Source of the DNA: Jacaranda mimosifolia
Lineage: Eukaryota; Streptophyta; Magnoliopsida; Lamiales; Bignoniaceae
Assembly (NCBI GenBank): GCA_018894105.1
Contig: CM032127.1
Span: 29,194,369 to 29,258,368, forward strand
Length of the DNA stretch: 64,000 nt
Direction: 5' to 3'
In this document: positions 11,530-23,060 of the stretch, piece after piece
Layout of the letters: each line of letters opens with the position of its first letter
How positions within the stretch are numbered: position 1 is the stretch's first letter
The notes under the pieces: generated by a model
The model's database searches: none
What the model saw: the letters and a program-made list of their open reading frames with translations, nothing else
What the model was told of the DNA's origin: nothing
Program-made: the position numbers and the translations under genes

Positions 11530-12660
11530 CATTGGAGCAAGGGGGCTTCATCATATCCGAAGAGGACAGAGCGAAGGACCAACTTAGAGCGAAACATCAC
11601 TCTTCTTTCTTTACCTCCATAGGTGAACATATATCCATCCCTCCAGCAAGCTCCTCCCTGCAACTACCCACTACTATTAGAGTACAAACTCATTCCTTGG
11701 TGCCGCAACCGTTAGGAGGAGTAAGAAGACAGTACCTTCCCATAGTTGTCGCATTCTTGACACACAGTCCCCTTTGTCCAGCTATCTTGGCTAAGGTGAT
11801 TCCCTTTGAAACAAAGATAGCCAACTTGCCAGGGTTTGATAGCATGAAAGACCTTAAAGACACTTGGACAACTTCTTAACGAGGATGGAGCTTTACAATC
11901 TGAGTGAAGTGACATATTGTAAGGTGTTCTGCACTATGCTCACGAAACGTACCTTGGAATGGTTCAACTAGATGCCATTAGATCCATCATAGGGTAGGAG
12001 CACTTGGGGTAACATTTTCTCCGCAACTTCTCCATTAATTGTAGGTATCCAAAGATGGTAGTATGCTTATTCACTATCAAGAAGAAAGATAAAAAGTTCC
12101 TGAAAGGCTATCTCAATTAATTCATTCAAGTAATACATAAGATCCCTCACACCAATCAGAAGCTCTTATGCAATATCATCTAGCAGAACTTGAAGCATAA
12201 GAAGTTCTAGGAGTCTAAACCAAAAAAAACCTATACTTTGGAGGAGCTCCTCATGTGCACAGAGAAATACATCAAGATTGAGAAAACTATTATCCTCAAG
12301 ATGCTAGAAAACATAAAATGCAAGATGATACGAACAACAACAATAACAAAAAGCTAGGAGACTATGGGCACTATCCTCTCTGGGCTTTTGACATCTATAC
12401 TCCACTCGCAGCTCCCAAAACGGACATCTTGACTGTGGTATTGCAATAGGAGCTCACCAACACCCTCCTTAGAAGATGACAGATGACCCAAAGAAGAAGA
12501 GATTTGATAAGTGGTCCTATTTCCATCACAATCGTAGATATACCATTGAAAGGTGCAGACACCTAAAGGATGAGATTAAGAGGTTGATCTAAAGTGGACA
12601 CCTCAAGAATGCAAAATACTCCCAAAAAGGGTTTAAGATTTGGAGGAAGTGAGGATCACT
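11530..12660 (+). pseudogene. Gypsy (Tat-type) gag remnant
   Basis: The clearest open piece, 11532-11879, ends in residues like LPGFDSMKDLKDTW. This passes by frameshift into MELYNLSEVTYCKVFCTML, the conserved start of plant Ty3 gag. Further on come LEELLMCTEKYIKIE near 12240 and HHNRRYTIERCRHLKDEI near 12530. The latter corresponds to the Tat-type gag block with a CxFH..GH.TE.C pattern, here with its first Cys and some other key positions changed. Stops and frameshifts are frequent, and this is not translatable. Confidence 0.72.
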
Positions 12661-12869
12661 GGCAACGACTTGATGAATGTCCAGAGCCTAAAGACTAGCA
12701 ATATCAAACTAACATGGAGAATGTGTCTACGGGCGGCTTCATTTTAGTGATTTCAAAAAGACCAACAAAAGAAGACTTTTTAAACGCAGTAAAGGTATTA
12801 TTGCGAGTAGTGAGACAGATGCAAGCTCATTCTAATAATCCTATACTAGGAATTTAGAAAGAGCATTCT

Positions 12870-13450
12870 CCAATACCCAGCATCATCTTTGGAGAAGAGG
12901 ACTTAGAACCCAGATAAAGGGAACATAATGACACATTTGTGATCTTTGCATCTCCTGCAAAATGTTTGAGTGAAGAAGATACTAGTAGATTGTGGCAACT
13001 CGGTTGACATCATTTTTCATGATGCATTCCTCTAGCTTGGAGTAGATAATGACCAACTATAAAAGATCAACACTTGTTTAGTAGATTTACTAGCAAAGTT
13101 GTGGAAGCATTGGGAGAAGTTCATTTACCTCTCTCAAGGCATACACCTCAAGTGAGTCATGAAGATAGTGAGTGGTGGTCAAAAGCCCATCAGCCTATAA
13201 CATCATCATAGAGAAACCTGTCTTGAATTTATTTCGAGCAATAGTGTTGACATACTATATGAAGTTGAAGTTTCCTACATCAGACAGAACAGGTGAAGCT
13301 AGTTATGATCAATGTGCTGCTAAGGAATGCTATGTCAGCACCTTGAAGGACATCAAGATTCTTGCCCCCAGGGCTAATCAAGTAAAGGAGTTGCAGGTAG
13401 CAAGAAAAAGGATAAGGGTAAAGGCAAGGTCCATGGTGTTGATGTTATAG
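12870..13450 (+). pseudogene. Gypsy (Tat-type) aspartic protease remnant
   Basis: A block resembling the Tat-type IFGEEDLEPR segment appears near 12880-12920. It is followed by a decayed protease core in which the active-site DTGSS-like loop reads as a changed VDCGNSVDI (about 12985-13015). The open frame 13172-13450 carries SPSAYNIIIEKPVLNLFRA and VLTYYMKLKFPT, then AAKECYVSTLK, the well-known segment following the protease in these polyproteins. The order and wording make the assignment firm, although no full frame survives. Confidence 0.78.
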
Positions 13451-13739
13451 TAATACTTGCGCAGTGAGCCACCCCTCAACATGGTTGAACACACCACTAT
13501 TGGTGCATTTTATTTTCTTACTTTTCTTTACTTGATTTATAATTAGTAGTTAGGATTTTCTTTCTATCTTTGAAGTAATGATTTCCTTTAGTCGGATGTT
13601 ATTTTCATAAAAGTTAAATAAAGCTGACCCATATGGGATGATATTTTTAGTTCTTTGTCAGATAATTTGAATCAATTCTACTTTATTTTACTCTTATCTC
13701 GAATCGTGAACTGTCCAATAAATGCCTTGCACAATGAAG

Positions 13740-14190
13740 CTTGCTGAGCATACTTGATCTATTTGGCATAAATCTACTACAAGGTTCCTCCGGAGGTACA
13801 AGGTAGCTACACATATGCCCACCGTAAATCTTCCTTGGAATTTAGTGGCAGCACCACTAAGTGATCTTTTTGACATAAACTTACTATACGATTCCTCTGG
13901 AGGCATGCGATAGCCACGTGAAATACATTATAAATCTTTCATGAAATCCTTTTCTAAGGTCAGTCAGCACCTCTGATTGATTTTGGCAGAAAGCTACTAC
14001 ACGGCTCCTCCGGCTGTACGTGGTACCTGCGAATAAGCCTATTGTAAATCCTTTTTGGAATCTTACTTGGAGGTTAACAACACCTCTATTTGATTTCAAT
14101 AGAAACATATTATACAGTTCCTTCTGTGGTACATGGTAGCTACGCTTAAGTCCATCATAAATTCTCTCCTGAGGTAAGTGACAATACCTC
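13740..14190 (+). repeat. About 110-bp tandem repeat, four diverged units
   Basis: The anchor word TTCCTCCGGAGGTAC and its variants occur at 13785, 13892, 14005 and 14118, at spacings of 107, 113 and 113 bp. Each anchor is followed by a GGTAGCTACGC-like word and then a TAAATC(C)TT-like word, and preceded by a CATAAACTTACTA-like word. The units lie between the protease remains and the end of the relic. Minus-strand open frames across them are by-products of the periodicity. Confidence 0.85.
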
Positions 14191-14200
14191 CCTCATGCAA

Positions 14201-14827
14201 TTGACTTAGTGGGTAAATACAAATGAATGGAAAACTCCCTTAAAAAAAGGAGCAAATATTCATAATATCAAGAAAGTAAAAAAGTGTCTAGCTGAGACTT
14301 GGTCTCATGAAAGAAAAGCAAAAGTAAGACGAGCCCAAGAAAAATGTAAAGTAGTGTCAAATAAACAAATTGTCTAAGTTATTTGCAAAGTTGGAAACTC
14401 ACACTGAACATTTTAAGTAACTCCCAAAATATGAGGCTTCATCTAATTATTTATTATAAGTTACCCAAGAGGATGAACCTACTAGTTGATATTCGAATGA
14501 CTGCATCCATCGAGAAAATGAACATAGTTGACATTTGACGAAAGCATAGCTCAGGCGACCACTCATCCCAGAGAACAGGTACGTGGGAATCCCTGATATC
14601 AAGTACCCAATGAGCGCCAAGATACCAACCAATGTAGGCAGCCACTGCAAAGAAAATTCAAGCCCACAATAATGTGTGTATGATATTGAAAAGCAAGGAT
14701 GATTAATAGGGTTTTTGGTTTTCTTTCCAAGCACCATTTTCAGTTTCACTTGAAAATAAAATATAAAACTATCACTTTTTTTCTATTTTTACTCAAAACA
14801 TTCCTATTTTTATTTAAAAATTCTTTC
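14201..14827. other. Unassigned spacer between two retroelements
   Basis: No recognisable gene was seen. The overlapping minus-strand frames at 14447-14749 resemble nothing I know. The stretch could be the rest of the Tat-type 3' region or LTR, but it does not match the LTR-like DNA at 10.9-11.2 kb by eye. Confidence 0.4.
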
Positions 14828-15050
14828 TATTAGGATTATGATTTTGATGAATGATAATGACATGTTCGTCCCCTTAAGTCAAGCAATTCAATTCATGATT
14901 TATTTCCATTTTAAGGACATTGTGTATTTAGATAAAATATTGTTGATTTCTCTCATGTGGAAAGAGGCAATTCATGATTTCTTTCCATCTTAAGGCTATT
15001 GTATATTTGGACAAAATATTACTAATTTCTCTCATGTAGAAAGAGTATTT
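14828..15050 (+). repeat. Sirevirus-like element, 5' LTR (recognisable part)
   Basis: About 215 bp align by eye with 17391-17605, including the internally repeated phrase CAATTCATGATTT and ATATTGTTGATTTCTCTC. The canonical TG start is TA here. The LTR probably continues past 15050 (GTTACCG words near 15110-15150), but the right copy is cut before that point, so the 3' edge is unknown. Confidence 0.75.
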
Positions 15051-15429
15051 TGGAGACATTAATGAATCCTAGACAATCTCCTTTGATTGAAGAATGGCAT
15101 CCAAACTTTGTAAGTTACCGGTGTAATCCATTTGTGGAAAGTTACCGTTGGAATATCCAGCATGAGCAAAAGATCCACTATTTAATTCTGAAGAGATGCA
15201 TTCAGAAGAACAAGCATTTGCTTATAGAAATATTCAGCTCAGCTTTCTTGAAGTACCATATTGAAGAAAAGAAAGTAAAATGCTATTTACTTCCCCTTCC
15301 AAAGGAAGTTCTGAAGTCTGAAATGAAGCAAAAGTCAGAAAGTTCAAGCACGCCTCAAGCCATCCAGTTGACAATATTGTGGCAATCCCCAAGATGAAAT
15401 CAGGACAAGATCACGGGTAATAGAGTCAA

Positions 15430-17001
15430 ATATGGCTAACCCTAACCTTGTTCTATTATCTCTTATTGAACCTTTAGATATCAATGATGCACTCAATGAT
15501 AACACATCGATGGAAGCAATGAAAAAAGAATTATTGCAATTTTAGAAGAACAAAGTATCACGTCTAGTCTAATAACCATATGATAGACTAATAATCGAAA
15601 CCAAATGGGCTGTCTTTCGCAACAACTTGATAAAAAATGAAACGTAATTCGAAACAAAGCTATGCTCATTGCAAATAGATATTCACAACAAGAAGGTGTA
15701 GACTATGGTGAAACTTATGCACCAGTTGCATGTCTTGAGTCCATTCATATGTTACTTGCATTTACTATGTATAAAAACTTTAAACTTTTCTAAATGGATG
15801 TTAAAAGTGCTTTTCTTAATGGGATCATAAAAAGAGAAATTTTTGTTGAACAACCCCCTGGTTTAAAAAATCAAGAATTTCCAAATCATGTCTTCAATCT
15901 TTCTAAGGCACTTTATGGTCTTAAACAAGGCCCTCGTGCATGGTATGAAAGATTTAGAAGCTTCCTTACTTACAAAGGTTTTTCCGTGGGAACCATTAAT
16001 ACCACTCTATTCATTAAGCATTTTTCTTATGATGTTCTTTTAATTCAGATATATGTTCATGATATAATTTTTAGAAGTACCAATAGTGCTTTGTGTGAAG
16101 AGTTCGCAGCATGCATGGAAAATGAATTAGAAATAAGTTTATGGGTCAACTATTATTCTTTCTTGGACTTCAAATTAAACAAAGTGACTTAGGCACATTT
16201 ATTTCACGAGAAAAATATACAAGAGAACTTCTTACAAAATTTGGCATAGAATCATGTAATACTCTTTCTATTCCAATGGCTCCACATACTGTGCTTGATT
16301 TATGTACTAATGAAAAAAGTGTTGATGAAAAGCTCAACAGAGGGATGATTGGCAACTTATTATACCTTACTGCAAGCAGACCCGACATTCTATTTTCAAT
16401 AAGTCTTTTTGCTAGATTCCAAGCATATCCAAAGGAATCCCATCTCAAGGTTATCAAAAGGACACTATGCTATCTTCAAGGAACTAAAGATATTTGACTA
16501 TGGTATCCTAAAACATCTAAATTTGACCTTGTTGGATTTTTAGGTGCTGATTATGTAGGTTGTCGAACATATCAAAAAAGTACCTCTAGAACTTTCCAAC
16601 TCCTGGGCAAATGCCTAGTAAGTTGGTGTAGTGAAAAACAGAGTGTTGTGGCCCTCTCCACTACTAAGGCAGAGTATATGGCATTAGGTAATTGTTGCAC
16701 TCAACTCCTTTAGATGAAACAAACTTTACTTGATTATGGATTGTATTTTCATAATATTCCAGTTCATTGTGATAATACCAGTGTAATTATCATAACAAAA
16801 ATCCTCTCTTGCATTCTTGTACTAAGCACATTGAAATTAGGCACCATTTTATTAAGGATCATGTTTAAATATAAAAAAAAAAAAAGCATAAATTTTATTG
16901 ATACCAATCTTCAATTTGATGATATCTTTACTAAACCCATACTAGAGGATAGATTTAGCTTCCTTAAAGAACTACTTGGAATTCAAAAGTCTCCTACCTA
17001 A
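15430..17001 (+). pseudogene. Sirevirus-like Copia RT / RNase H remnant
   Basis: From about 15430 the translation has LSLIEPLDINDAL and, in shifted frames, TKWAVFRNNL. At 15794 an open frame starts with MDVKSAFLNGIIKREIFVEQ and LYGLKQGPRAWYERF. The catalytic box reads YVHDIIF in place of YVDDIIF, so one active-site Asp is lost. Frame 16141-16497 continues with FLGLQIKQ and LTASRPDILFSISL, and 16500-16730 has RNase H blocks (LVSWCSEKQSVVALSTTKAEYMAL). The last piece, 16714-17001, has VHCDNTSVI and DIFTKPILEDRF, the normal C-terminus. Stops separate the pieces. Confidence 0.9.
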
Positions 17002-17029
17002 ATTAAATTTATTATTATTTTCTATAGTC

Positions 17030-17390
17030 GCTCCTATTTTTGATGATGAAGGGGGAGATGTTTCTGTTTCATGTTTCTATTTCTGTTTGTATGTTTTGAT
17101 ATGCCACCACTTTGGTATTTTCACAGGAATTTGACAAATTTATCAGTTATTAATTACGTTGGATATATTGAAACTCTTTTGTCTACATTAATTACAAAAA
17201 ATAGGGGGAGTCACTTATTCAGGGGGAGCTATGAATTAATTACACTTTCATACACTGGTATTTCCATAGAAATTTGACAAACTTATCACTTATTAATCAT
17301 CTTGAATATGTTGAATTTTTTTCTATTGATAAGTACAAAAATGGGGGAGCCACTTATTTGAATAATTGTCATTATAAAAAAAGGAGAGAT
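17030..17390 (+). repeat. Sirevirus-type 3' UTR with multiple polypurine tracts
   Basis: After the RNase H stop come TTTGATGATGAAGGGGGAGA, then AGGGGGAGTCACTTATT, CAGGGGGAGC, TGGGGGAGCCACTTATT and finally AAGGAGAGAT just before the LTR. A unit beginning GGTATTTTCACAGGAATTTG at about 17115 recurs diverged at about 17261 (GGTATTTCCATAGAAATTTG). Repeated polypurine tracts in this position are described for Sireviruses. Confidence 0.8.
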
Positions 17391-17615
17391 TGTTAGGATT
17401 ATGGTTTTGATGAATGACAATGACATGTTCATCTCCTTAATTCAAACAATTCATGATTTATTTTGATCTTAAGGATATTGTGTATTTGGATAAAATATTG
17501 TTGATTTCTCTCATATAGAAAGAGGCAATTCATGATTTCTTCCATCTTAAGGCCATTGTATATTTGGACAAAATATTACTAATTTCCTTCATATGGATGC
17601 CATTTTGGACTAGAT
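17391..17615 (+). repeat. Sirevirus-like element, 3' LTR (truncated)
   Basis: It starts TGTTAGGATTATGG right after the terminal polypurine tract and matches 14828 onward for about 215 bp with scattered differences and small indels. It is cut short near 17605-17620, where the LTR of the neighbouring minus-strand Copia element begins. Confidence 0.8.
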
Positions 17616-17619
17616 ACAT

Positions 17620-18886
17620 TATGCACTAGATATAATGAACCAATAACTCCAGAAACATTTTTGGCAGTTTCTGTAATTGCAGAAATGATTTTGTAGTTTT
17701 TTCACCTTTTGCATTTCAAATTTTAAATTTCAAATAAAATTCCAAACAAAATTGGAATTTTCAGCAAAAAAATTAACCCGAGATAATTCGCCCATCACCC
17801 ATGCCCTCACCCTCACCCTCGCTCGAGCTCGAGCCAGAGCCTTGCCGGGTCGAGACGGGCCAGCGACAGCACGCGCGTATGGGCACACCTTCATGAATCC
17901 TTTAATTGATACTTTACCAAGTATCAATACTTGAACCATATATAAGGTGCATTCCCATTGGAAAAACTTCCAATGTGGGATAAGTGGTCTTGTATCAAAC
18001 ATAGAGCCTTTTATACTCCCACTTATTATCCTATAATCAATCTCAAATCCAATGTGTGATTCCCCCACATTAATAATATTTTTCCCTTTTGTTTCTCTCT
18101 TCATATATACACAACACCAATGGATTCCAACCAAATTGACATCCATCCATAAGTTTTAATCACTTCTTAAACATATAATTAGACACAAATCCTAATTAAT
18201 TTGATGCAAATTACAACAATCCCCCTGCAAATCCATAGTGTTGGACTACCAAGATTATCGTAACTTGCTTTCAGTAATAGTACTTTTCGATTTGAACCAC
18301 TGCATAAGTTATCCAACTTATGCCACGACAAGGACAAATGGATCAAAGCCTTGAATTTAGCCCTTGGATGTGGCAGCATCCACTAGTAAAAAAAAGCTAC
18401 ATGGCTATGTAGTGATCTTTAGGTTTGAAGCATTATGGCCATATGTCCCGATCATGTATTATGAATGTTTTCGAGGAATAACCCTTTTTCTCTAGTCACA
18501 GCTAAACGACATCATTCATTTAGTTAGGCATCTCTAGGGATATACAGCTTGCATCTCATCAATATGATTTGACCCCATTCAGAGATAGAACTCTTACTTT
18601 ACTAGTAGTAAATAGCACCTCCCAGGTATACCAGGGGACAGACTCAGATACTAAAGTACTAGTCAAGTGTAAGTGCACTTTAACATACTTAGTAGCTTGT
18701 TTATACCACATTGAACCTTCCTTGTGGGATCTCCACTTGGTATATTTGGTTGCCACTACAAGTGTATCACTTATGGGTTTTCAGTCCTATCCCTAGCCCG
18801 GATTTTTGGACTAAGTACAACTCAAGTCCTTTGGTTAAAGGATCAGCCATATTGTCTTTGGATCTAACAAAATCAATGGCCACAAT
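17620..18886 (-). mobile_element. Copia element 2 (minus strand): 3' LTR, 3' UTR and RNase H end
   Basis: This is the left part of a Copia element split by the Gypsy insertion at 18887-27450; the right part lies at 27451-28315. On the minus strand, 18886-18790 encodes the typical RNase H tail (FVRSKDNMADPLTKGL), followed by an untranslated tail. A polypurine tract GCAGGGGGAT at 18219-18228 abuts an LTR that starts TGTTGTAATTTGC at 18218 and runs down to about 17620. The LTR includes a GC-rich patch at 17800-17890 and a TATATA-like box at about 17938 on the minus strand. The outer LTR edge is approximate. Confidence 0.82.
18882..18886. repeat. Left target-site duplication of Gypsy 1 (ACAAT)
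   Basis: ACAAT directly precedes the 5' LTR, and ACAAC (27451-27455) directly follows the 3' LTR. They match at 4 of 5 positions. Subtracting one copy lets the Copia 2 reading frame on the minus strand run across the join without a stop, which supports these exact borders. Confidence 0.85.
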
Positions 18887-21145
18887 TGTAATGCCTTAGA
18901 ATTTCTTTTAAATTAATTAATTATTTTATTTTCACTAAGTTATGCTTTCTTATTATATCAGTTAAAAAAATAATAATTTTTCATAAACTAGTATTATACC
19001 GTTATTTGGAATTAATAATTGAGACCCTAGGAATTAACAAATTGAGACATTAGATTTATTATAGGGTTATTCTAGTTCTAGAAATTAAATAACTAGGGTT
19101 TCAGTTGAAGTAAAACACTTCTCCCAAACATATAATCCCTACAATCTAAAACTCTAGCCACCCAATCAAATTTCAAAAAAAAAAAAGAAGAAGAAGAAGA
19201 AGAAGAAGAAGAAGAAGAAGATGCCGAATAGAGAAGCAAATGGAAGGGAAAAAAAAGAAAAGGGGAAACGGAGAAAAAAAAATAGGTTAGACGACGGCAA
19301 GTCCCTCGAGCAAGTCATCATGTAAAAATTTTCATAAAATTTGTGGTGAAATTTTGATTATATACTGATGGGTGAATGTTTTATTTCCTTGCACATCTAT
19401 TGTAGTGGAGATTGTATATGCTGAAGGGGAAAGAAATTAATTTGGCAAACCTGTAAATGCCCCTTTGAATTTGTTGTTCTCTCCTTGATACTCAGCCGTA
19501 AATTTTGACGAAATAGCTAATTTTGAAATTTTAAGATAGTGTAAAGAAGCCTTTGTGTTTTTTACATGTAGAATCACTTAATTCCATAGCCAAGTATGTG
19601 TAGAACTTAATGCTTATTCTTCCTTGATACTCAGCCACAAGTTTTGACCAAACAACCAATTTTGAAATTTTAAGATTGTGTAAGGATCACTCAATTCTAT
19701 AGCCAAATATGTGCAGAACTTAAGTGCTTGTTCTTCCTTGGTAAATCAGTGGCTAATTTTGATAGAAATCAAGCTTTCTCAAGTTTAAGCAAAAATTGCC
19801 GTGGAAAAATATTATCCAAGTGGGCCTGACTAGATTTGTTAATGACGTGTGGCTTTTAGTATATTGATGAAAATTTTAGGATTGTTGGGTTTAAGGTACT
19901 ATAGGTTTATAGTACCCGTAAGGCTAGTCCTAGTGAGTTTTGTCTTGTTAATTAGTTAAATTGGTGATTGAAGATTTAGCAAATCATCAGGTAACTCAGC
20001 TATTGACTCGATTAATTCTAAGATAGGAGATTAACGTCTAGGATTGATCTCAAAGGTGAGTGTCTAAACCTATAAATAATATATATTGTATGTTTCAAAA
20101 CCCAGAAGGATATATGCTATTATATAATGGTTCATGACCTATTTTCAACTTACACTGCATTATATATGTATCCTATTATGTACAAAAAGAATTTTTTTTT
20201 TCTTGTTTTATTTCTGGATAAAAGGAAAACCTATGCTTTTATATTTTTTTTTATGCTTCTAAACTAGCAAATTAAACTCAATGATCAATTGATTACTATT
20301 AGCATTACTGTCCTCTTATCTATTTCGCTCTGTACTGCCTTGTACTGTTATCTCTTCTACACTGTCCTGTACTACTATTTGTTGCCTCGTCGGCTTACTG
20401 TTTTATCTTGTATCAGCGATACGCTAGGGAATTCCCTCTGGGTATCTGCAAACTGTTTACTAATTGGATATCTGTATGGAGAACTATATAGTGCCATCCT
20501 GGCAGGATGTTTGGCTATACTGGACACGATAGGGATTTCCCCCTGGGCATCTGCACTGTGCTAAGCTGTCACGCTTTAGTAATACTGAGTAACTATTTAC
20601 TAGCTACAACAAACACTATTTGATCATTGTATTTAAGTTGTTGGTCTAGGGAACTGGTTGATAACTTCTTGACTGTTACTACTTGACTATTTTACGAATT
20701 TCACCTCTGCTTTCTTGAATAAATTTTCCCTGCACAAATGATTTTTCAATTCAAAAACTCACTTTACACACACTTGGCACTCACTGAGTCTTTTACTCAC
20801 ACTCGTTTTCTTCTTTAACTTTCTTCTAGTAGACATAGATAGATCCTAGCCCTCGAGAGGAGATGGATCTTGCATATAATGAGAGTCAAGAGTGAAGACG
20901 TAGTTTTGGATTTTCAGTAGACTAGTATATTTCTCTTAAGTTCATTAGTTTTGTTTGTTTATTATGGATTTTATTGTGTTTTAGTTCCAAAAACGTATTG
21001 ACACTTTGAGTTTTTTGTTATGAGTCTGCTAGGGTTGGTTGAGTTCTTATTTAACCTTAAAATTTTGGATTGTTAAGTTTCAATTATTTGAGATTATTTC
21101 ATGCTTCTAGTATACATGGTTTGATATTATTTTGGGGGCGTGAAA
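18887..21145 (+). repeat. Gypsy 1 5' LTR
   Basis: It starts TGTAATGCCTTAG and ends GGGGGCGTGAAA; the original ends were probably TGTAACGCC and GGCGT(G/T)ACA, which are inverted. Its 2259 bp align along their whole length with the 3' LTR. A poly-A plus (GAA)n microsatellite lies at 19175-19220. The 91-codon frame at 20289-20564 is chance within the repeat. Confidence 0.92.
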
Positions 21146-21148
21146 AAA

Positions 21149-21168
21149 TAGTATTATAGCCTAGGTTT
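21149..21168 (+). other. Gypsy 1 primer-binding site (tRNA-iMet type, mutated)
   Basis: TAGTATTATAGCCTAGGTTT starts 3 nt after the LTR. It matches the TGGTATCAGAGCC(T)AGGTT pattern of plant Gypsy primer sites with a few transitions and transversions. The same CCTAGGTT form occurs in the second Gypsy element at 49170. Confidence 0.75.
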
Positions 21169-21438
21169 AGAACTTAGGCTATGTTGGGATAGGATCCTCA
21201 AACTATGGAATAATTGATGTTTTTCTCTTCTTATGTTCTTTTATTTCTTTATTGATATAGGTTCTTTTGGTTTTGAAGGATAAGATCGTAAGTCAAAGCC
21301 CAGGTAAGTCAATTTATCATTTAGATGCTTCACCCCCGCATAATTAAGGTTTGATGAAGTGAGCAGTGCAATCCTAGATACAGGTAATCCTTTTCAAAGA
21401 AATTTAATGCACCTCGAAAGGACTACCCAAATTTAATT

Positions 21439-21633
21439 GTGCATCAGCTTGAGGATGATAGGGACCACCATAAAAGAGAACATCTTCGCTATAAGGATAG
21501 ATATAAAGAGTTAGAACAACAACTAGAAGTTTGCCAACTGGAGTTGGATCACCGAAACAATAAGTTGCAGGAGCAACGCTGTCAAGATCAAGAGAGGTTT
21601 AGGATACCCATGAGAGGCCTTAAGAAAACCTAA
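21439..21633 (+). CDS. Short coiled-coil-like frame in the Gypsy 1 leader
   Basis: This 64-codon frame begins MHQLEDDRDHHKREHLRY and is rich in charged residues with heptad-like leucines (LEQQLEVCQLELDHRNNKLQ). It lies between the primer-binding site and gag. It may be the remains of an extra upstream ORF or an N-terminal part of gag in another frame. I do not recognise a family, and it may be untranslated. Confidence 0.3.
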   Translation: MHQLEDDRDHHKREHLRYKDRYKELEQQLEVCQLELDHRNNKLQEQRCQDQERFRIPMRGLKKT

Positions 21634-22203
21634 CATTTGTTAGCTTGTTTTATCAATGAACCGAAAGAAGAAGGACCAGCTAAGGAAGAGCCCGGTAAGG
21701 AAAACAAAAGAAGACCTTGTGGAAGATTTAGAAGAAGTCGGCTCCAATAAAGATACTGAAGAGATAGACCCAAGTGAAGGAAATGATGAAGATTAGAACA
21801 GGAGAATTATTACTTGGAGTTTTCCAGAGCTTTTAGTTTAAAGTTCCATTTGCATTATTTTAGTAGATGAGTTGCCTATTTAGTAGTTTTTGTGAATAAA
21901 ACAAATTCTAGTTGTTATTGAAAATTTTGGTCTATATGAATGATGATTGTGTAAGAAAATTTAGTAGAGTAATTAAAAAAATTTCTTTTATTTCCTCTTT
22001 TATCACATGAACCTCATGAGTTTTGAGTTATTTAAAGAAGGAATGAAAGCTACTATTAGAAAAAAACAATAATAGTAAGAACTAAATTAAAAGTTAATCA
22101 AATCCATTTAGTAGATGATAAATATTTCGCTTTACCTTATTTCACACTTCATTTCATATTTCAACTAAGTATAGACTACTAATAGCAATCACTTTACTAT
22201 AGA

Positions 22204-23060
22204 ATGGATCCTAACTACAGAGGTCGTCGAGGAAGGCGCTGAGTAGATGCTTCACGAAGTCGATCAAGAGAGGAGCCCAAAACTTCAAGATATGTTCTTG
22301 CTAATCCTCCGAATGTAGAATGCAGACAAGCTCCACCCCAACCACCACCAACAAGTGACGTTCCCTTAAGTCAAACGGTGGTGGCAATGTAATAAATCAC
22401 GCAAGCTCTTCAGAACCATCAACAATGAAGAGGACCCCAACCTCCTGATATGGAATTTGATTGATTCCTAAATTTTCGACCTCAACATTTCAGCAAGGAG
22501 CTTGATGATCGAAAAGCTACACCTTGGATTGAGAGTATTGGAAACATCTATAGTGTGCTGAATTATAGTGATGAATAGAAAGTCAATCAGGCTATATTCC
22601 TTTTTGAGGGATAGGCACGCCATTGGTGGAACTCAGTAGAGGCGAGATGTGGACAACAACAAACTGCTAGAACTTGGGAAAATTTCCTTAAGGAGTTTGA
22701 CAACAAGTACATCCCGAAGTTGGTTTGCGAACAAAGGGAACATGAGTTCAACCAACTATAGCAAGGGAACCTCATGGTTGCCCAGTATAAGACTAAGCAT
22801 ACACGACTAATCAAGTATGTGCCATACATGCTAGATGATTAACCAAGGCAAGTTAGGGAGTTTTTGAAATGACGGCTATGCACTCCTTCCCATGGATATA
22901 CCCAACTATATAACCATAGTGGAGAAAGCTTTGAAGATGGGATTAAGGCTAGTTGAATTGGAAGCCTTGAATAAAGTTGAAAAGAGGTCTCGTCCAGTTG
23001 AAACTAACTGGCAAGGAGGGAGGACCTAAGGGCAAGGAATGAAACAACCATGGCAACAGT
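22204..23060 (+). pseudogene. Gypsy 1 gag (capsid) remnant
   Basis: The translation from ATG 22204 starts MDPNYRGRRGRR and hits a stop within 15 codons. The capsid-like region follows in the same direction: FLNFRPQHFSKELDD, ATPWIESIGNIYSVLNY, ARHWWNSVEARCG, TWENFLKEFDNKYIP and REHEFNQL. These are the retrotransposon-gag blocks, including the WW pair and the F..KY.P motif. Six or more stops interrupt the frame. Confidence 0.88.

Larger units (their letters stand above)
10891..14200 (+). mobile_element. Tat/Ogre-type Gypsy retrotransposon relic
   Basis: The parts in order are an LTR-like stretch with a TATAAATA box (11033-11040), a primer-binding-site-like sequence at 11191, gag remains at about 11530-12660, aspartic protease remains at about 12870-13450, and a tandem-repeat tail at 13740-14190. 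RT, RNase H and integrase are not seen between protease and tail, so the element is internally deleted. The gag, protease and primer site point to the non-chromovirus Tat branch. No matching second LTR was found, so the outer edges are approximate. Confidence 0.7.
14828..17615 (+). mobile_element. Sirevirus-like Copia element, internally deleted
   Basis: Direct repeats at 14828 and 17391 (TTAGGATTATG..TTTTGATGAATGA) are the starts of the two LTRs. Between them are only RT and RNase H and a long 3' untranslated tail with repeated GGGGGAG tracts. Gag, protease and integrase are missing. The tail, the TGTTAGG-type LTR start and the RT wording fit Sirevirus/Maximus elements. The right LTR stops matching the left one at about 17600, where the next Copia element begins. 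Confidence 0.8.
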
